DNA of 64,000 nucleotides from Bacteroidales bacterium (lineage in GTDB: Bacteria; Bacteroidota; Bacteroidia; Bacteroidales; P3). The stretch covers positions 35,421 to 99,420 of the forward strand of contig JAFSOU010000092.1 in the NCBI GenBank assembly GCA_017443265.1, given 5' to 3'. The position numbers were made by a program, and so were the translations under genes. Position 1 is the first letter of the stretch. The number at the start of each line of letters is the position of its first letter. The notes beneath the pieces are model-generated. The model was given only the letters and a program-made list of their open reading frames with translations. It did not search any database and was not told where the DNA came from. Below, one piece after another: positions 1-7,448 of this stretch.

Positions 1-1669
1 GGAATGCCAGACCGTAGTGCCCGATGTTGTCGGTAGAATAATAGGCTTTGGCCATGGTGCGTATGGCAATGGCGTCGATCATATTCTGCTCGCCCTTGCC
101 CTCGGTGGCGTCGAACAGGCTGTTGAACGACTTGGCCAGCGACTGGCGGTTGGCAACGTTCATCTTGTAGCCGAGCTTGCGCACAAACTGCACAAAGGTG
201 TTCAGCTTTTCGGGGTTGGGCTCGTCGTGCACACGATATACAAAAGTCTTGGCTTTGCTTTTACCGTGAGGCTTGCCCACAAATTCGGCCACACTTTTGT
301 TTGCCAAAAGCATAAACTCCTCTATCAGGAAATTGGCCTCTTTCTGCTCTTTGATGTAAACTCCTATGGGCTTGGCGTTTTCGTCGAGCTTGAATTTCAC
401 CTCCACGCTCTCGAAATTGATGGCTCCCGTTTTGTGGCGGGCATCCTTCATTCTCTGTGCCAACTCGTTGAGTTTCAGAATTTCGTCTTTCAAATCGCCT
501 TCGCCTGTCTCTATTATCTGCTGTGCCTCCTCGTAGGAGAAACGGCGGTTGGAGTTTATCACTGTCTTGCCGAACCATTGGTTGTGCACACGGGCTTCGT
601 CGTCCATCTCGAAAACGGCCGAGAAACAGAGCTTGTCCTCGTTGGGACGCAGCGAGCAGAGGTTGTTGCACAGCTTTTCGGGCAGCATGGGGATGGTGCG
701 GTCAACCAGATACACCGAGGTGGCACGGTTGTATGCCTCGTTGTCGATGGGGGTGCCGGGTTTAACGTAGTGCGACACGTCGGCTATATGCACGCCGATG
801 CGGTAACGGCCGTTGTCCAAACGGCGGAACGAAAGGGCGTCGTCGAAGTCCTTGGCGTCGGCAGGGTCGATGGTGAAAGTGATGTCGTCCCTGAAATCGC
901 GGCGGCGGGCTATCTCCTCGTCGGTGATTTTGGAGGGAATTTTGCCGGCGGCTTTCTCCACCTCGGCCGGGAACGACAGCGGAAAGTCGAACTCGGCAAG
1001 TATCGACTGCATCTCCACATCGTTTTCGCCGGGCTGGCCAAGCACCTGCAGCACTTTGCCCACGGGATTGTTCAGGTTGTCGGGCCATTCCACCATCTCC
1101 ACAAGGGCTTTCTGTCCGTTGCGGGCGCCGCCGAGGTTCTCAAGCGGGATGAAAATGTCCACGTTCATCGTCTTTAGGTCGGGGATGAGGAAAGCAAAAC
1201 GGCGCTGTATCTCTATAAGTCCCACAAACTGGGTTTTGGCACGTTTCACAACCTCCACCACACGGCCTTCGGGCTGTTTCATTTTGCGGGCGGGGAAGAG
1301 CTGAATCTTCACCGTGTCGCCGTGCAGGGCGTGGCCTATGTTGTTGGGTGCCACAAAAATTTCCTGTGCCTCGGGGTCGTCGGGAATGACGTAGGTCTGG
1401 CTTCGGCGGCGTATGTCGAGGGTGCCCACCACGAAATTCTGCGGCAGCAGGTCGTCGGTTATCTTTTGCGGATTGATACGGAACTTGCCGCGACTCTCGC
1501 TGACAAGCACACCTTCGTCGGCAAGGTCGAGTATGGTGTTTATAACTTGCTGGCGCGAAGCCTTGTCCATAGCGCCCATGCGGGCCGACACCTGCTTGTG
1601 GTTGAGCGACTCAAAAGGGTTGCTGGCAAAAATTTTCAGCAGTTGTGTAGTAAAGTCTTTGTTTGTCAT
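1..1669 (-). CDS. rnr: Ribonuclease R (RNase II/RNB family 3'-5' exoribonuclease), 3' end cut by window edge
   Basis: Read directly on the minus strand from the ATG at 1669-1667; the frame stays open to base 1, so the C-terminus (end of RNB, S1 domain) lies outside the window. The N-terminus (MTNKDFTTQLLKIFASNP) looks like the winged-helix part of RNase R, followed by cold-shock-like segments and the RNB catalytic core. The core motif DPADAKDFDDALS holds the metal-binding aspartates of the family and is followed by YRIGVHIADVSHYV and later HDEPNPEKL. The family degrades structured RNA processively from the 3' end. It lies near but outside the RNA-repair island, separated from it by a sigma factor and an ATPase gene. 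Confidence is high in the family; RNase R rather than RNase II is preferred for the N-terminal extension. Confidence 0.92.
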   Translation of the reverse strand, partial: MTNKDFTTQLLKIFASNPFESLNHKQVSARMGAMDKASRQQVINTILDLADEGVLVSESRGKFRINPQKITDDLLPQNFVVGTLDIRRRSQTYVIPDDPEAQEIFVAPNNIGHALHGDTVKIQLFPARKMKQPEGRVVEVVKRAKTQFVGLIEIQRRFAFLIPDLKTMNVDIFIPLENLGGARNGQKALVEMVEWPDNLNNPVGKVLQVLGQPGENDVEMQSILAEFDFPLSFPAEVEKAAGKIPSKITDEEIARRRDFRDDITFTIDPADAKDFDDALSFRRLDNGRYRIGVHIADVSHYVKPGTPIDNEAYNRATSVYLVDRTIPMLPEKLCNNLCSLRPNEDKLCFSAVFEMDDEARVHNQWFGKTVINSNRRFSYEEAQQIIETGEGDLKDEILKLNELAQRMKDARHKTGAINFESVEVKFKLDENAKPIGVYIKEQKEANFLIEEFMLLANKSVAEFVGKPHGKSKAKTFVYRVHDEPNPEKLNTFVQFVRKLGYKMNVANRQSLAKSFNSLFDATEGKGEQNMIDAIAIRTMAKAYYSTDNIGHYGLAF

Positions 1670-1745
1670 AGTTTTTTAGTTTTAATTTGTTAGTTTTTAG
1701 TTGTTTGTATATTGGGAGCGGAAGCGTTGTTTTTAGGTCTTATCC

Positions 1746-1781
1746 AAAAAAAGGAAGACTTTCATGGCCTGAAAATCTTCC
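1746..1781 (-). terminator. Intrinsic terminator after tRNA-His
   Basis: On the minus strand a 12-bp stem (1776-1781 and inward, pairing with 1753-1758 and inward; one G-U pair) with a short loop is followed by seven U. It sits just downstream of tRNA-His and upstream of rnr, so the two are probably separate transcripts. Confidence 0.75.
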
Positions 1782-1795
1782 CCCTTTACTTTTTG

Positions 1796-1870
1796 GGTGG
1801 GAGATGGGATTCGAACCCACGACCTTCGGAACCACAATCCGCGACTCTAACCAGCTGAGCTACACCCACC
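1796..1870 (-). tRNA. tRNA-His (GTG)
   Basis: Cloverleaf on the minus strand: D-arm GCTC/GAGT, anticodon loop TTGTGGT with anticodon GTG, T-arm GTGGG-TTCGAAT-CCCAT. An extra 5' G pairs with C73, the hallmark of tRNA-His. One T-T mismatch is seen in the acceptor stem. CCA is not encoded. Confidence 0.9.
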
Positions 1871-1883
1871 GTAAAAAGTTGTG

Positions 1884-1914
1884 CAAAGGTAGCACTTTTT
1901 TTCGAAACCACAAA
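1884..1914 (-). promoter_or_regulatory. Bacteroidetes-type promoter of tRNA-His
   Basis: TTTG (1914-1911), 19 bases, TACCTTTG (1891-1884), ending about 13 bases before the tRNA 5' end. Confidence 0.7.
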
Positions 1915-2130
1915 ATTTTTTGTCCCCCAAACAATTGTTTTCTAATATAACAAACTGTTTAACAGGTGTTTATTTTAATGAAATATATGGTTGATATTAC
2001 CCACTTTTTCACCGAAAAAAGACTTTCAAAACAATAAAGCTGTACAATTTTTGGGGTAAAAATGACAATATTTTTGTTCATTCCACACACACATTATTTC
2101 AACAATCACAACCTGATTTGCAGTTTATAA

Positions 2131-2162
2131 ATAAAAAAAACAGGCTCGAAGGAGCCTGTTTT
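2131..2162 (-). terminator. Intrinsic terminator after the sigma factor gene
   Basis: CAGGCTC-GAAG-GAGCCTG stem (2141-2158) followed on the minus strand by eight U; it also has a U-rich tail on the plus strand. Confidence 0.75.
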
Positions 2163-2197
2163 ATGTGTGTTTGGAGTTTTTTCGATGTTGAATTTTG

Positions 2198-2785
2198 TCA
2201 GATTTCCAGCATCACGTTGCTGTTGCGGGCCAGACGGCGCAGGTTGATGATGGCGTAGCGCATGCGGCCGAGGGCGGTGTTGATGCTCACGCCTGTTTTT
2301 TCGGCTATGTCCTTGAACTCGTATTTGCCGTAGTGGCGCAGTATCACCACGCGGCGCTGCTCGTCGGGGAGTTTCTTTATCAGTTTGCGTATGTCCTGAC
2401 GGGTCTGGTTTTTGATTACCACTTTTTCCACATTGTCGTCGAGCACGCGCAGGTTTTCGAGCAGAAAGTCGTTTTTGTTCACTGTGGGCAGCTTGCTCAC
2501 CCTGCGGAAATGGTCCACAATAAGGTTGTGCGATATGCGCATAACCCAGTGTATGAACTTGTTTTCGTCCTTGTACATGCCCGAGTTGATGGTCTGTACA
2601 ACTTTCAAAAATGTGTCTTGGAATATGTCGTCGGCCACGTTCTTGTCCTTTACCACGGAAAAGATATAGCCATACACTTTTGCCTGATGGCGGGCCAGAA
2701 GTGTCTCGAAGTCTGCATAATTACCATTTCTGTAGCCGTCTATCAGCTCGTTGTCGCTGACGTATGCCTTTGTTGCCACGTTCAT
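2198..2785 (-). CDS. RNA polymerase sigma factor, ECF (sigma-70 family)
   Basis: 195 residues, the usual ECF length. Region 2 spans about residues 25-95, with DIFQDTFLKVV in the -10-reading helix and FIHWVMRISHNLIVDHFRR following; region 4 spans about 136-190 (LPDEQRRVVILRHYGKYEFK, then a helix-turn-helix ending GRMRYAIINLRR). It directs RNA polymerase to a specific promoter set. No anti-sigma factor lies on either side, so control must come from elsewhere or from its own promoter at 2899-2929. ATG start at 2785. It stands alone between its promoter and a terminator. Confidence 0.9.
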   Translation of the reverse strand: MNVATKAYVSDNELIDGYRNGNYADFETLLARHQAKVYGYIFSVVKDKNVADDIFQDTFLKVVQTINSGMYKDENKFIHWVMRISHNLIVDHFRRVSKLPTVNKNDFLLENLRVLDDNVEKVVIKNQTRQDIRKLIKKLPDEQRRVVILRHYGKYEFKDIAEKTGVSINTALGRMRYAIINLRRLARNSNVMLEI

Positions 2786-2898
2786 AATAACCTCCTGTGT
2801 TTTGGGTTTTATTTACTGTTTTCTTTTACAAAAATAGTAGTTATGCTTCGATAATCTTCTGTTTTGGTTTATACTTTGTTTTTAACTGTTTCGAACTG

Positions 2899-2929
2899 CA
2901 AAGATACAATTTTTTTTCTACTCTGCAAA
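2899..2929 (-). promoter_or_regulatory. Promoter of the ECF sigma factor gene
   Basis: TTTG (2929-2926), exactly 19 bases, TATCTTTG (2906-2899) on the minus strand, about 115 bases upstream of the start codon. Nothing else recognisable is seen in the rest of 2786-3082. Confidence 0.7.
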
Positions 2930-3082
2930 ATATTTTTATCAGTTTTACGTTGTTTGTTTTTCAATACGCTATATATCAAGTTTTTAGCTTTCTAAATTAT
3001 TGGTTTCCCGATGTTTTTCGCTTTTCGGAAGTACTTTTTTGTACCGCTTTTTTGCCAAAACTTACTGCGGGGGAGAGATTTT

Positions 3083-4408
3083 TTATAAAAACGGCGTGAA
3101 ATAAACCGGTAGACATGAGGTTTGTCCATCAGTTTGATAATCTTTGGTATATATCAAATATCTGTCCTTTATGCGTGACGAGTATTTTTGACAAAAGGAA
3201 TCCAAAGACTTGTGTGTTTTATAGCCCGACGACTTCACTTCGATAGGACACAGTTTGTTGCTGCGAGACAATAAAAAATCCACCTCGTAATTATGATTGT
3301 TCTCTGTGGGAAATGTATGATAGAACAATTCATTTCCTGTACTTTTCAGCATCTGGGCAACCAAATTTTCATAGATGTAACCCAAATTTGCTTCAAGTTT
3401 GTCGCTCAACAACTTGCTATAGATTGTGTTTTCGGTAAAGGCTTTGTCGCGAAAAGCAAGTGTGACAAAAAGACCGGTGTCGGCGACAAACATTTTGTAA
3501 CGGTAGATGTTTTGCGACAGTGGCATACCAACATTTGGGTCATTGATATGGTAAGCCAAAAGTATTGTCATGCTGTCGGCCATGTCTGCAACCACATTTG
3601 CTACACGTTGTGCATCTTGATTTTCCAAAACACTTGAAATCTGGTATCGGCCAGCGTTGTTTGTCAGTTGCGAAGGTATGGCAGCAAACAGCTGTGAGGC
3701 TCTGCCAGTATTGTCAATTTTGTTGAAGTCATCCTGATACAACTCAATTATTTCTCTTTTAATGTCGTCAACCGTCTGCAGATTATTTGTTTGCAAAAAT
3801 GCGTCGATAGCTTGGGGCATACCGCCGACAAGCATGTACAACCGCAAGTCACGCATTATTTTGCGATGAGAGCTTCCCAAGGGTTGTTTGATTTCCCAAA
3901 ACTTACGCAGCGTCTCGTATGTGGCGGTGTTGCCCAAAGCCCAATAAAATTCCTCAAAATCCATTGGATATAGTGTCAAACGGGTTTCTTCGGATGGGAT
4001 AACGATATCTTTCACATTCTTTTTAATGCTCAACAGCGAACCTGTTTCGATATAGTCGTATCGTCCGTCTTTCACCAGGTATTTTATGGCTTGTCGTGCA
4101 ATGGGTTTGAGCTGTATTTCGTCGAATATTATGACGGATTCTCTTTTATACAATTTCACCCCCGTCTCCACTTCAAGACGCATAAAGAATAAGTCTAAGT
4201 TGCTAATATCATCAAAAAGTTCGTTTATCTTTTTGGAAACATTTGCAAAATCGATGAGGATATATGATTTGTATTCGTTTTTCGCAAATTGAAGCGCCAA
4301 TGTGGACTTGCCAACTCGCCTTGCCCCTTTTATAAGCAAAGCTGTAGAGCCGTTGCGCTCTCTTTTCCATCTATGCATTTGCTCATATATTTTTCTCTTG
4401 AAAACCAT
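3083..4408 (-). CDS. AAA ATPase with DUF4143/nuclease-like C-terminus
   Basis: 441 residues. Walker A GARRVGKST (28-36) and Walker B VIIFDEIQ (92-99) mark an AAA P-loop ATPase of the group usually annotated ATP-binding protein DUF4143. The C-terminal part has a PD-(D/E)XK-like pattern, EVDFLLSRSN then IEVKSS. These proteins are very common in Bacteroidales and often variable between strains; substrates are unknown. Single gene with its own promoter embedded in tandem repeats. ATG at 4408 preceded by a short leader (-7 box ends at 4434). The assignment is to the family only; a toxin-antitoxin or defence role would be speculation. Confidence 0.85.
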   Translation of the reverse strand: MVFKRKIYEQMHRWKRERNGSTALLIKGARRVGKSTLALQFAKNEYKSYILIDFANVSKKINELFDDISNLDLFFMRLEVETGVKLYKRESVIIFDEIQLKPIARQAIKYLVKDGRYDYIETGSLLSIKKNVKDIVIPSEETRLTLYPMDFEEFYWALGNTATYETLRKFWEIKQPLGSSHRKIMRDLRLYMLVGGMPQAIDAFLQTNNLQTVDDIKREIIELYQDDFNKIDNTGRASQLFAAIPSQLTNNAGRYQISSVLENQDAQRVANVVADMADSMTILLAYHINDPNVGMPLSQNIYRYKMFVADTGLFVTLAFRDKAFTENTIYSKLLSDKLEANLGYIYENLVAQMLKSTGNELFYHTFPTENNHNYEVDFLLSRSNKLCPIEVKSSGYKTHKSLDSFCQKYSSRIKDRYLIYTKDYQTDGQTSCLPVYFTPFL

Positions 4409-4433
4409 ATTGATATATCGATTAATTTTTTTG

Positions 4434-4464
4434 CAAAGATAGAATTTTTTTTTGTATTCGCAAA
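4434..4464 (-). promoter_or_regulatory. Promoter of the AAA ATPase gene
   Basis: TTTG (4464-4461), 19 bases, TATCTTTG (4441-4434). The -33 box lies inside the first copy of the 33-bp tandem repeat, so extra -33-like TTTGCGAA sites are stacked upstream. Confidence 0.7.
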
Positions 4465-4532
4465 ATTTATTTATGCAAAAATGCGTAAATTCGCAAAATT
4501 TATTTATGCAAAAATGCGTAAATTCGCAAAAT
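4458..4532. repeat. 33-bp tandem direct repeat, 2.3 copies
   Basis: Copy 1 is 4458-4490, copy 2 is 4491-4523 and a partial copy is 4524-4532. The copies are identical and each contains TCGCAAAATTTATTTATGC and ATGCGTAAAT. They overlap the -33 box of the ATPase gene. Confidence 0.85.
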
Positions 4533-4579
4533 GTTGGTTGGGTTTTGTGTCAGTCTAGGGGCTAGGTTTCACTTCAATG

Positions 4580-4843
4580 TTATGCCAACGAAATAGAATA
4601 CTCCTCGCTGATGTCCAGCCACTCGTCGGTGTGGATGAAAATGCTGTCGTCCTCTACTTTGATGATATTCCCGAATTGGTAGTCGGGACGGACGAAAACT
4701 GTTAGCTTCACTCGGTCGCCTTGTTGTAGTTGGTGTTCGTTGCGATTTACCATAAACTTGTAGTTTTGGCTTTCGTCATCGTCAAACGACCAATCAAGAT
4801 AGGTACGAGGTATAATTGGCTTTTCTTCTGTATTTCTTTTCAT
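4580..4843 (-). CDS. Small protein of unknown function, last gene of the RNA-repair island
   Basis: 87 residues, acidic, no signal peptide or membrane segment. Contains QQGDRVKLTVFVRPDYQ, GNIIKVEDDSIFIH and TDEWLDISEEY, suggesting a small beta-rich fold, but I do not recognise a family. Its ATG at 4843 lies 5 bases after the stop of the nucleotidyltransferase gene, so the two are probably co-transcribed and possibly translationally coupled. Function not assigned. Confidence 0.6.
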   Translation of the reverse strand: MKRNTEEKPIIPRTYLDWSFDDDESQNYKFMVNRNEHQLQQGDRVKLTVFVRPDYQFGNIIKVEDDSIFIHTDEWLDISEEYSISLA

Positions 4844-4848
4844 TTGTT

Positions 4849-5619
4849 TTATCCTTTATATTTCATCACCATATCGTACAGCAGGTCGTCCAGTGTTTCG
4901 GTGGAGTGTTTGTCCAGTTCGGGACGGAATGTCTCGATATGTTCGTTGTAATAGCTGGCAAGGTTGCGGGCGTAGGTCATAAGGTCGTGGTCCACCACGC
5001 TTACGTCGTGTTCCTCACCACTTTTCTTGAGTTGTAGCAGGTGGTCGATTTTCGCCCGCAGCGCCGCGTCATCCACGGTGGCTTCCACCAGCTTGGCGAA
5101 AGGCACGGGCGGCAGGGTGCGGCGTTGCTCTATCCAGCGGCAGGCCAGCACTCCGCGCAGGTAGTACAGAAAACGTTTCATCGAGCAGTCGGGACGTTGC
5201 AGGTAACGCTCGTCGTGGGAGATGTAGGTATGGTTGTAGTGGTACATCGAGGCAATGGGGTTGAAGAAATCCTGTGCCGCGGTGCGGATACGTGCCAGAA
5301 AAGCGTCGTCGGCACGATAGACGAAGGGGGAGTCGAGCCACTCCATCAGCGCGGGGTTGCAGCGTTTGAGCAGTGCCAGTGTCTTGCGCAGCTCCCAGCC
5401 CGCGAGGTCGAGGTCGCCGTGCATACGCTCTATGGTGTCGCGCTGGGGCTCCACACGCAAATACCACTGCGGACGGTGCACATACACGAAACGCACGTCC
5501 CAGTCGCTGTTCTTCGACTCGAAGCCCCAAGCCCTGCTCCCCGACTCCACGGCAAGAAGCACCGAAACATCGTGCTCCCGCTCGATGGTCTTAAGCTGTT
5601 CAAGTATTGCGGTTTTCAT
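4849..5619 (-). CDS. COG3541/RlaP-type nucleotidyltransferase (DNA polymerase beta superfamily)
   Basis: 256 residues from ATG 5619; a GTG at 5634 just upstream, overlapping the previous stop codon, is an alternative start. The nucleotidyltransferase signature is ESGSRAWGFESKNSDWDVRF (residues 25-44): a Gly-Ser followed by Asp-x-Asp metal ligands (D39, D41). The rest (LMEWLDSPFVYR, KRFLYYLRGVLACRWIEQ) fits the COG3541 (YcgL) family. Members called RlaP have been linked to RNA-repair gene sets with RtcB and TROVE, matching this locus; the chemical reaction is not established. It follows an unknown 134-residue protein and is followed by an 87-residue one, probably as one operon. Confidence 0.85.
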   Translation of the reverse strand: MKTAILEQLKTIEREHDVSVLLAVESGSRAWGFESKNSDWDVRFVYVHRPQWYLRVEPQRDTIERMHGDLDLAGWELRKTLALLKRCNPALMEWLDSPFVYRADDAFLARIRTAAQDFFNPIASMYHYNHTYISHDERYLQRPDCSMKRFLYYLRGVLACRWIEQRRTLPPVPFAKLVEATVDDAALRAKIDHLLQLKKSGEEHDVSVVDHDLMTYARNLASYYNEHIETFRPELDKHSTETLDDLLYDMVMKYKG

Positions 5620-5630
5620 TGCTTTATCAA

Positions 5631-6035
5631 TCACTTAATAAGTTTGTTGTTTTTCTCTAAATCTTTAATCTCCCATCCCATAGATTCAAAAAAAGTATAA
5701 GCAAAAAAATCCTCATTCCCTTCTATTCCCATTCCGCCTATTCCGTGCTGGTAGCATTCGTCATCTTGATTGTGGGTGTTTACTCCAGCCCATAGATGCC
5801 AGCGCACTTCCACCAAACCGACGGAAAACCTGCAATCAAAACGTTCTGTATCCCATAAAAAGTCTAATTCCTTTTCTCCATCCCATGCAACGGTTGCATC
5901 TTTTAAAATCCTGTCGTCGGGACACTGGTTAAGGAACATTACAACGTTGGATTCGTATTGTTCTGCGTTTGGAACATTAAGTTGTACCAATTGTTCCTGA
6001 ACATCTTTTAGCAATCTTGAAGCATTTTCTTCCAT
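5631..6035 (-). CDS. Conserved-looking hypothetical protein upstream of the nucleotidyltransferase
   Basis: 134 residues using ATG 6035, which lies just downstream of a promoter -7 box; the frame is open further upstream to 6143, but that part overlaps a structured RNA and is unlikely to be translated. The start reads MEENASRLLKDVQEQLVQL; later parts are rich in aromatic residues (WDGEKELDFLWDTERFDCRF, FFAYTFFESMGWEIKDLEK). No signal peptide or membrane segment. I do not recognise a family. It abuts the nucleotidyltransferase gene (its TAA at 5633-5631 overlaps that gene's alternative GTG), so it may be a partner in the same RNA-repair pathway. Confidence 0.65.
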   Translation of the reverse strand: MEENASRLLKDVQEQLVQLNVPNAEQYESNVVMFLNQCPDDRILKDATVAWDGEKELDFLWDTERFDCRFSVGLVEVRWHLWAGVNTHNQDDECYQHGIGGMGIEGNEDFFAYTFFESMGWEIKDLEKNNKLIK

Positions 6036-6047
6036 ATCTTTTTTTTG

Positions 6048-6055
6048 CAAAAATA
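6048..6055 (-). promoter_or_regulatory. -7 box for the hypothetical/nucleotidyltransferase operon
   Basis: TATTTTTG (6055-6048) on the minus strand, about 13 bases before the chosen ATG; the -33 region is only a T-run. It implies the downstream three genes can be expressed apart from rtcB. Confidence 0.45.
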
Positions 6056-6072
6056 CGATTTTTATCCGACAT

Positions 6073-6168
6073 AAAAAAACAGAGCCGTTGGGGTGCGGAG
6101 GTATCCCCATCATCCGTACTGGTGCACCAGCACACGGCAGCAATCCGACTTCCTGCTCTTAACGACTC
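6073..6168 (-). ncRNA. Structured RNA or complex terminator downstream of rtcB
   Basis: On the minus strand an outer 8-bp helix (6168-6161 with 6089-6082, one G-U) closes about 70 bases that contain a perfect 12-base palindrome (6119-6130) and a GGGG/CCCC hairpin, and it is followed by UGUUUUUUU (to 6073). It may be an elaborate terminator for ro60-rtcB or the remnant of another small RNA. The Y-RNA motifs of the array are not present. Confidence 0.45.
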
Positions 6169-6219
6169 GTCTCTTTAGAAAATAAACTTTCGCTTTTTTT
6201 CGTACTTTTCGATGTTTCT

Positions 6220-7395
6220 CTACCCTTTTATCACCGCTATCGGCTCCAGTTTGACTTTCACTTTCACAAGGTCCGACTCGAGGGCAATCACATGGTCGAT
6301 GTCTTTGTAGGCGCTGGAGGCCTCGTCGAGGTCGCGCTGGCTGCGGAGGCCGTGGACGATGCCTTTTTCGTCCATCTTCTTTATCTCCTCCTCGAGGTTT
6401 AGGGTGTTGATAGCCTTGGTGCGGCTCATGGTGCGTCCAGCGCCGTGGCTGGAGCTCATAAAGCTTTCGGGATTGCCGAGACCTTCCATAATATACGAGC
6501 TTGTCCCCATGGAGCCGGGGATGATGCCCGTCTCGCCCGCCCTTGCGCGCACAGCCCCTTTGCGGTGCACTATGCAGTTGTGGCCGAAATGGTTCTCCCA
6601 AGCGGCGTAGTTGTGGGCGATGTCGATGTCGGGCTCGAACTCCACGTCGGGCAGGGCGTCGGTAAACACCTCTTTGATACGTTCCATCATCAGGCTGCGG
6701 TTGCAGTGGGCAAAGGCTATGCAGTAGCTCATCTCGTTCCAGTAGCTGCTGAATTCAGGTGTCTTCAAAGGCAGGAACGGCAGCTGTATGCTCGACTCTA
6801 CTTTGCTGAAATACATCTCGTTGAGTGTCTTTGCGTGTTTGTTGTAGTAGTCGCCCACCTGTTTGCCGAGGTTGCGCGAGCCGGAGTGTATCATAATCCA
6901 AAGCCACCCTTCCTCGTCTTTCTGCAGTTCGATGAAATGGTTGCCTCCCCCCAGCGTACCCACCTGACGTTGTGCGGAAATATACTGATGTTTAACTACA
7001 TACATACTGTCTATGTCGAAACCTGCGGGCATATATTTCTCATCCTGACGTTCTTTGTGGTGGTCCATTCCCAGCGGGATGCGTTGACGTATTCCGCGCA
7101 TTATTATCTTGCGCAGGAAAGTCTCCTCTATCATCTCGGCACGAATGTTGGTCTTTACGGCACGCATGCCGCAGCCGATATCCACGCCCACGGCGTTGGG
7201 AATAACCACGTCGTTGGTGGGCAGCACGCCGCCGATGGGCATCCCCATACCTGCGTGACAGTCGGGCATCAGCGCGATGTGATGATACACGAAAGGCAGC
7301 GAGGCGAGGTTCTGCACCTGCTGTAGTGCCTTTTCCTCTATGTCGGTGAGCCACATCTTGACCACCGTGGTTCCCATTTCTTCTACTTTTTCCAT
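6220..7395 (-). CDS. rtcB: RtcB RNA ligase
   Basis: 391 residues, a near-complete RtcB of the shorter bacterial kind. RtcB joins RNA 3'-phosphate or 2',3'-cyclic phosphate ends to 5'-OH ends using GTP and Mn2+. Visible motifs: MPDCHAGMGMPIGG (43-56), the metal-binding cysteine in GVDIGCGM (C75), LGGGNHFIE (148-156), HSGSRNLG (170-177), RKGAVRARAGE (278-288), GIIPGSMG and SSSHGAGR with the histidine that carries GMP (H317). It starts 53 bases after the Ro60 stop on the same strand, so the pair is very likely co-transcribed with the upstream Y-RNA array. It would repair tRNA or other RNA cut by ribotoxins or stress nucleases. No rtcA (cyclase) is present. Confidence 0.96.
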   Translation of the reverse strand: MEKVEEMGTTVVKMWLTDIEEKALQQVQNLASLPFVYHHIALMPDCHAGMGMPIGGVLPTNDVVIPNAVGVDIGCGMRAVKTNIRAEMIEETFLRKIIMRGIRQRIPLGMDHHKERQDEKYMPAGFDIDSMYVVKHQYISAQRQVGTLGGGNHFIELQKDEEGWLWIMIHSGSRNLGKQVGDYYNKHAKTLNEMYFSKVESSIQLPFLPLKTPEFSSYWNEMSYCIAFAHCNRSLMMERIKEVFTDALPDVEFEPDIDIAHNYAAWENHFGHNCIVHRKGAVRARAGETGIIPGSMGTSSYIMEGLGNPESFMSSSHGAGRTMSRTKAINTLNLEEEIKKMDEKGIVHGLRSQRDLDEASSAYKDIDHVIALESDLVKVKVKLEPIAVIKG

Positions 7396-7448
7396 TTTTT
7401 TACTAATTAATTATCTGAAAATCTGAATATCAGAAAATCCGAAAATCT

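Noticed and set aside
17..1177. Long plus-strand open frame of 386 codons
   Set aside because: Antisense to the clear RNase R gene on the minus strand, whose frame is open from 1669 to the window edge; the plus frame shows no family pattern.
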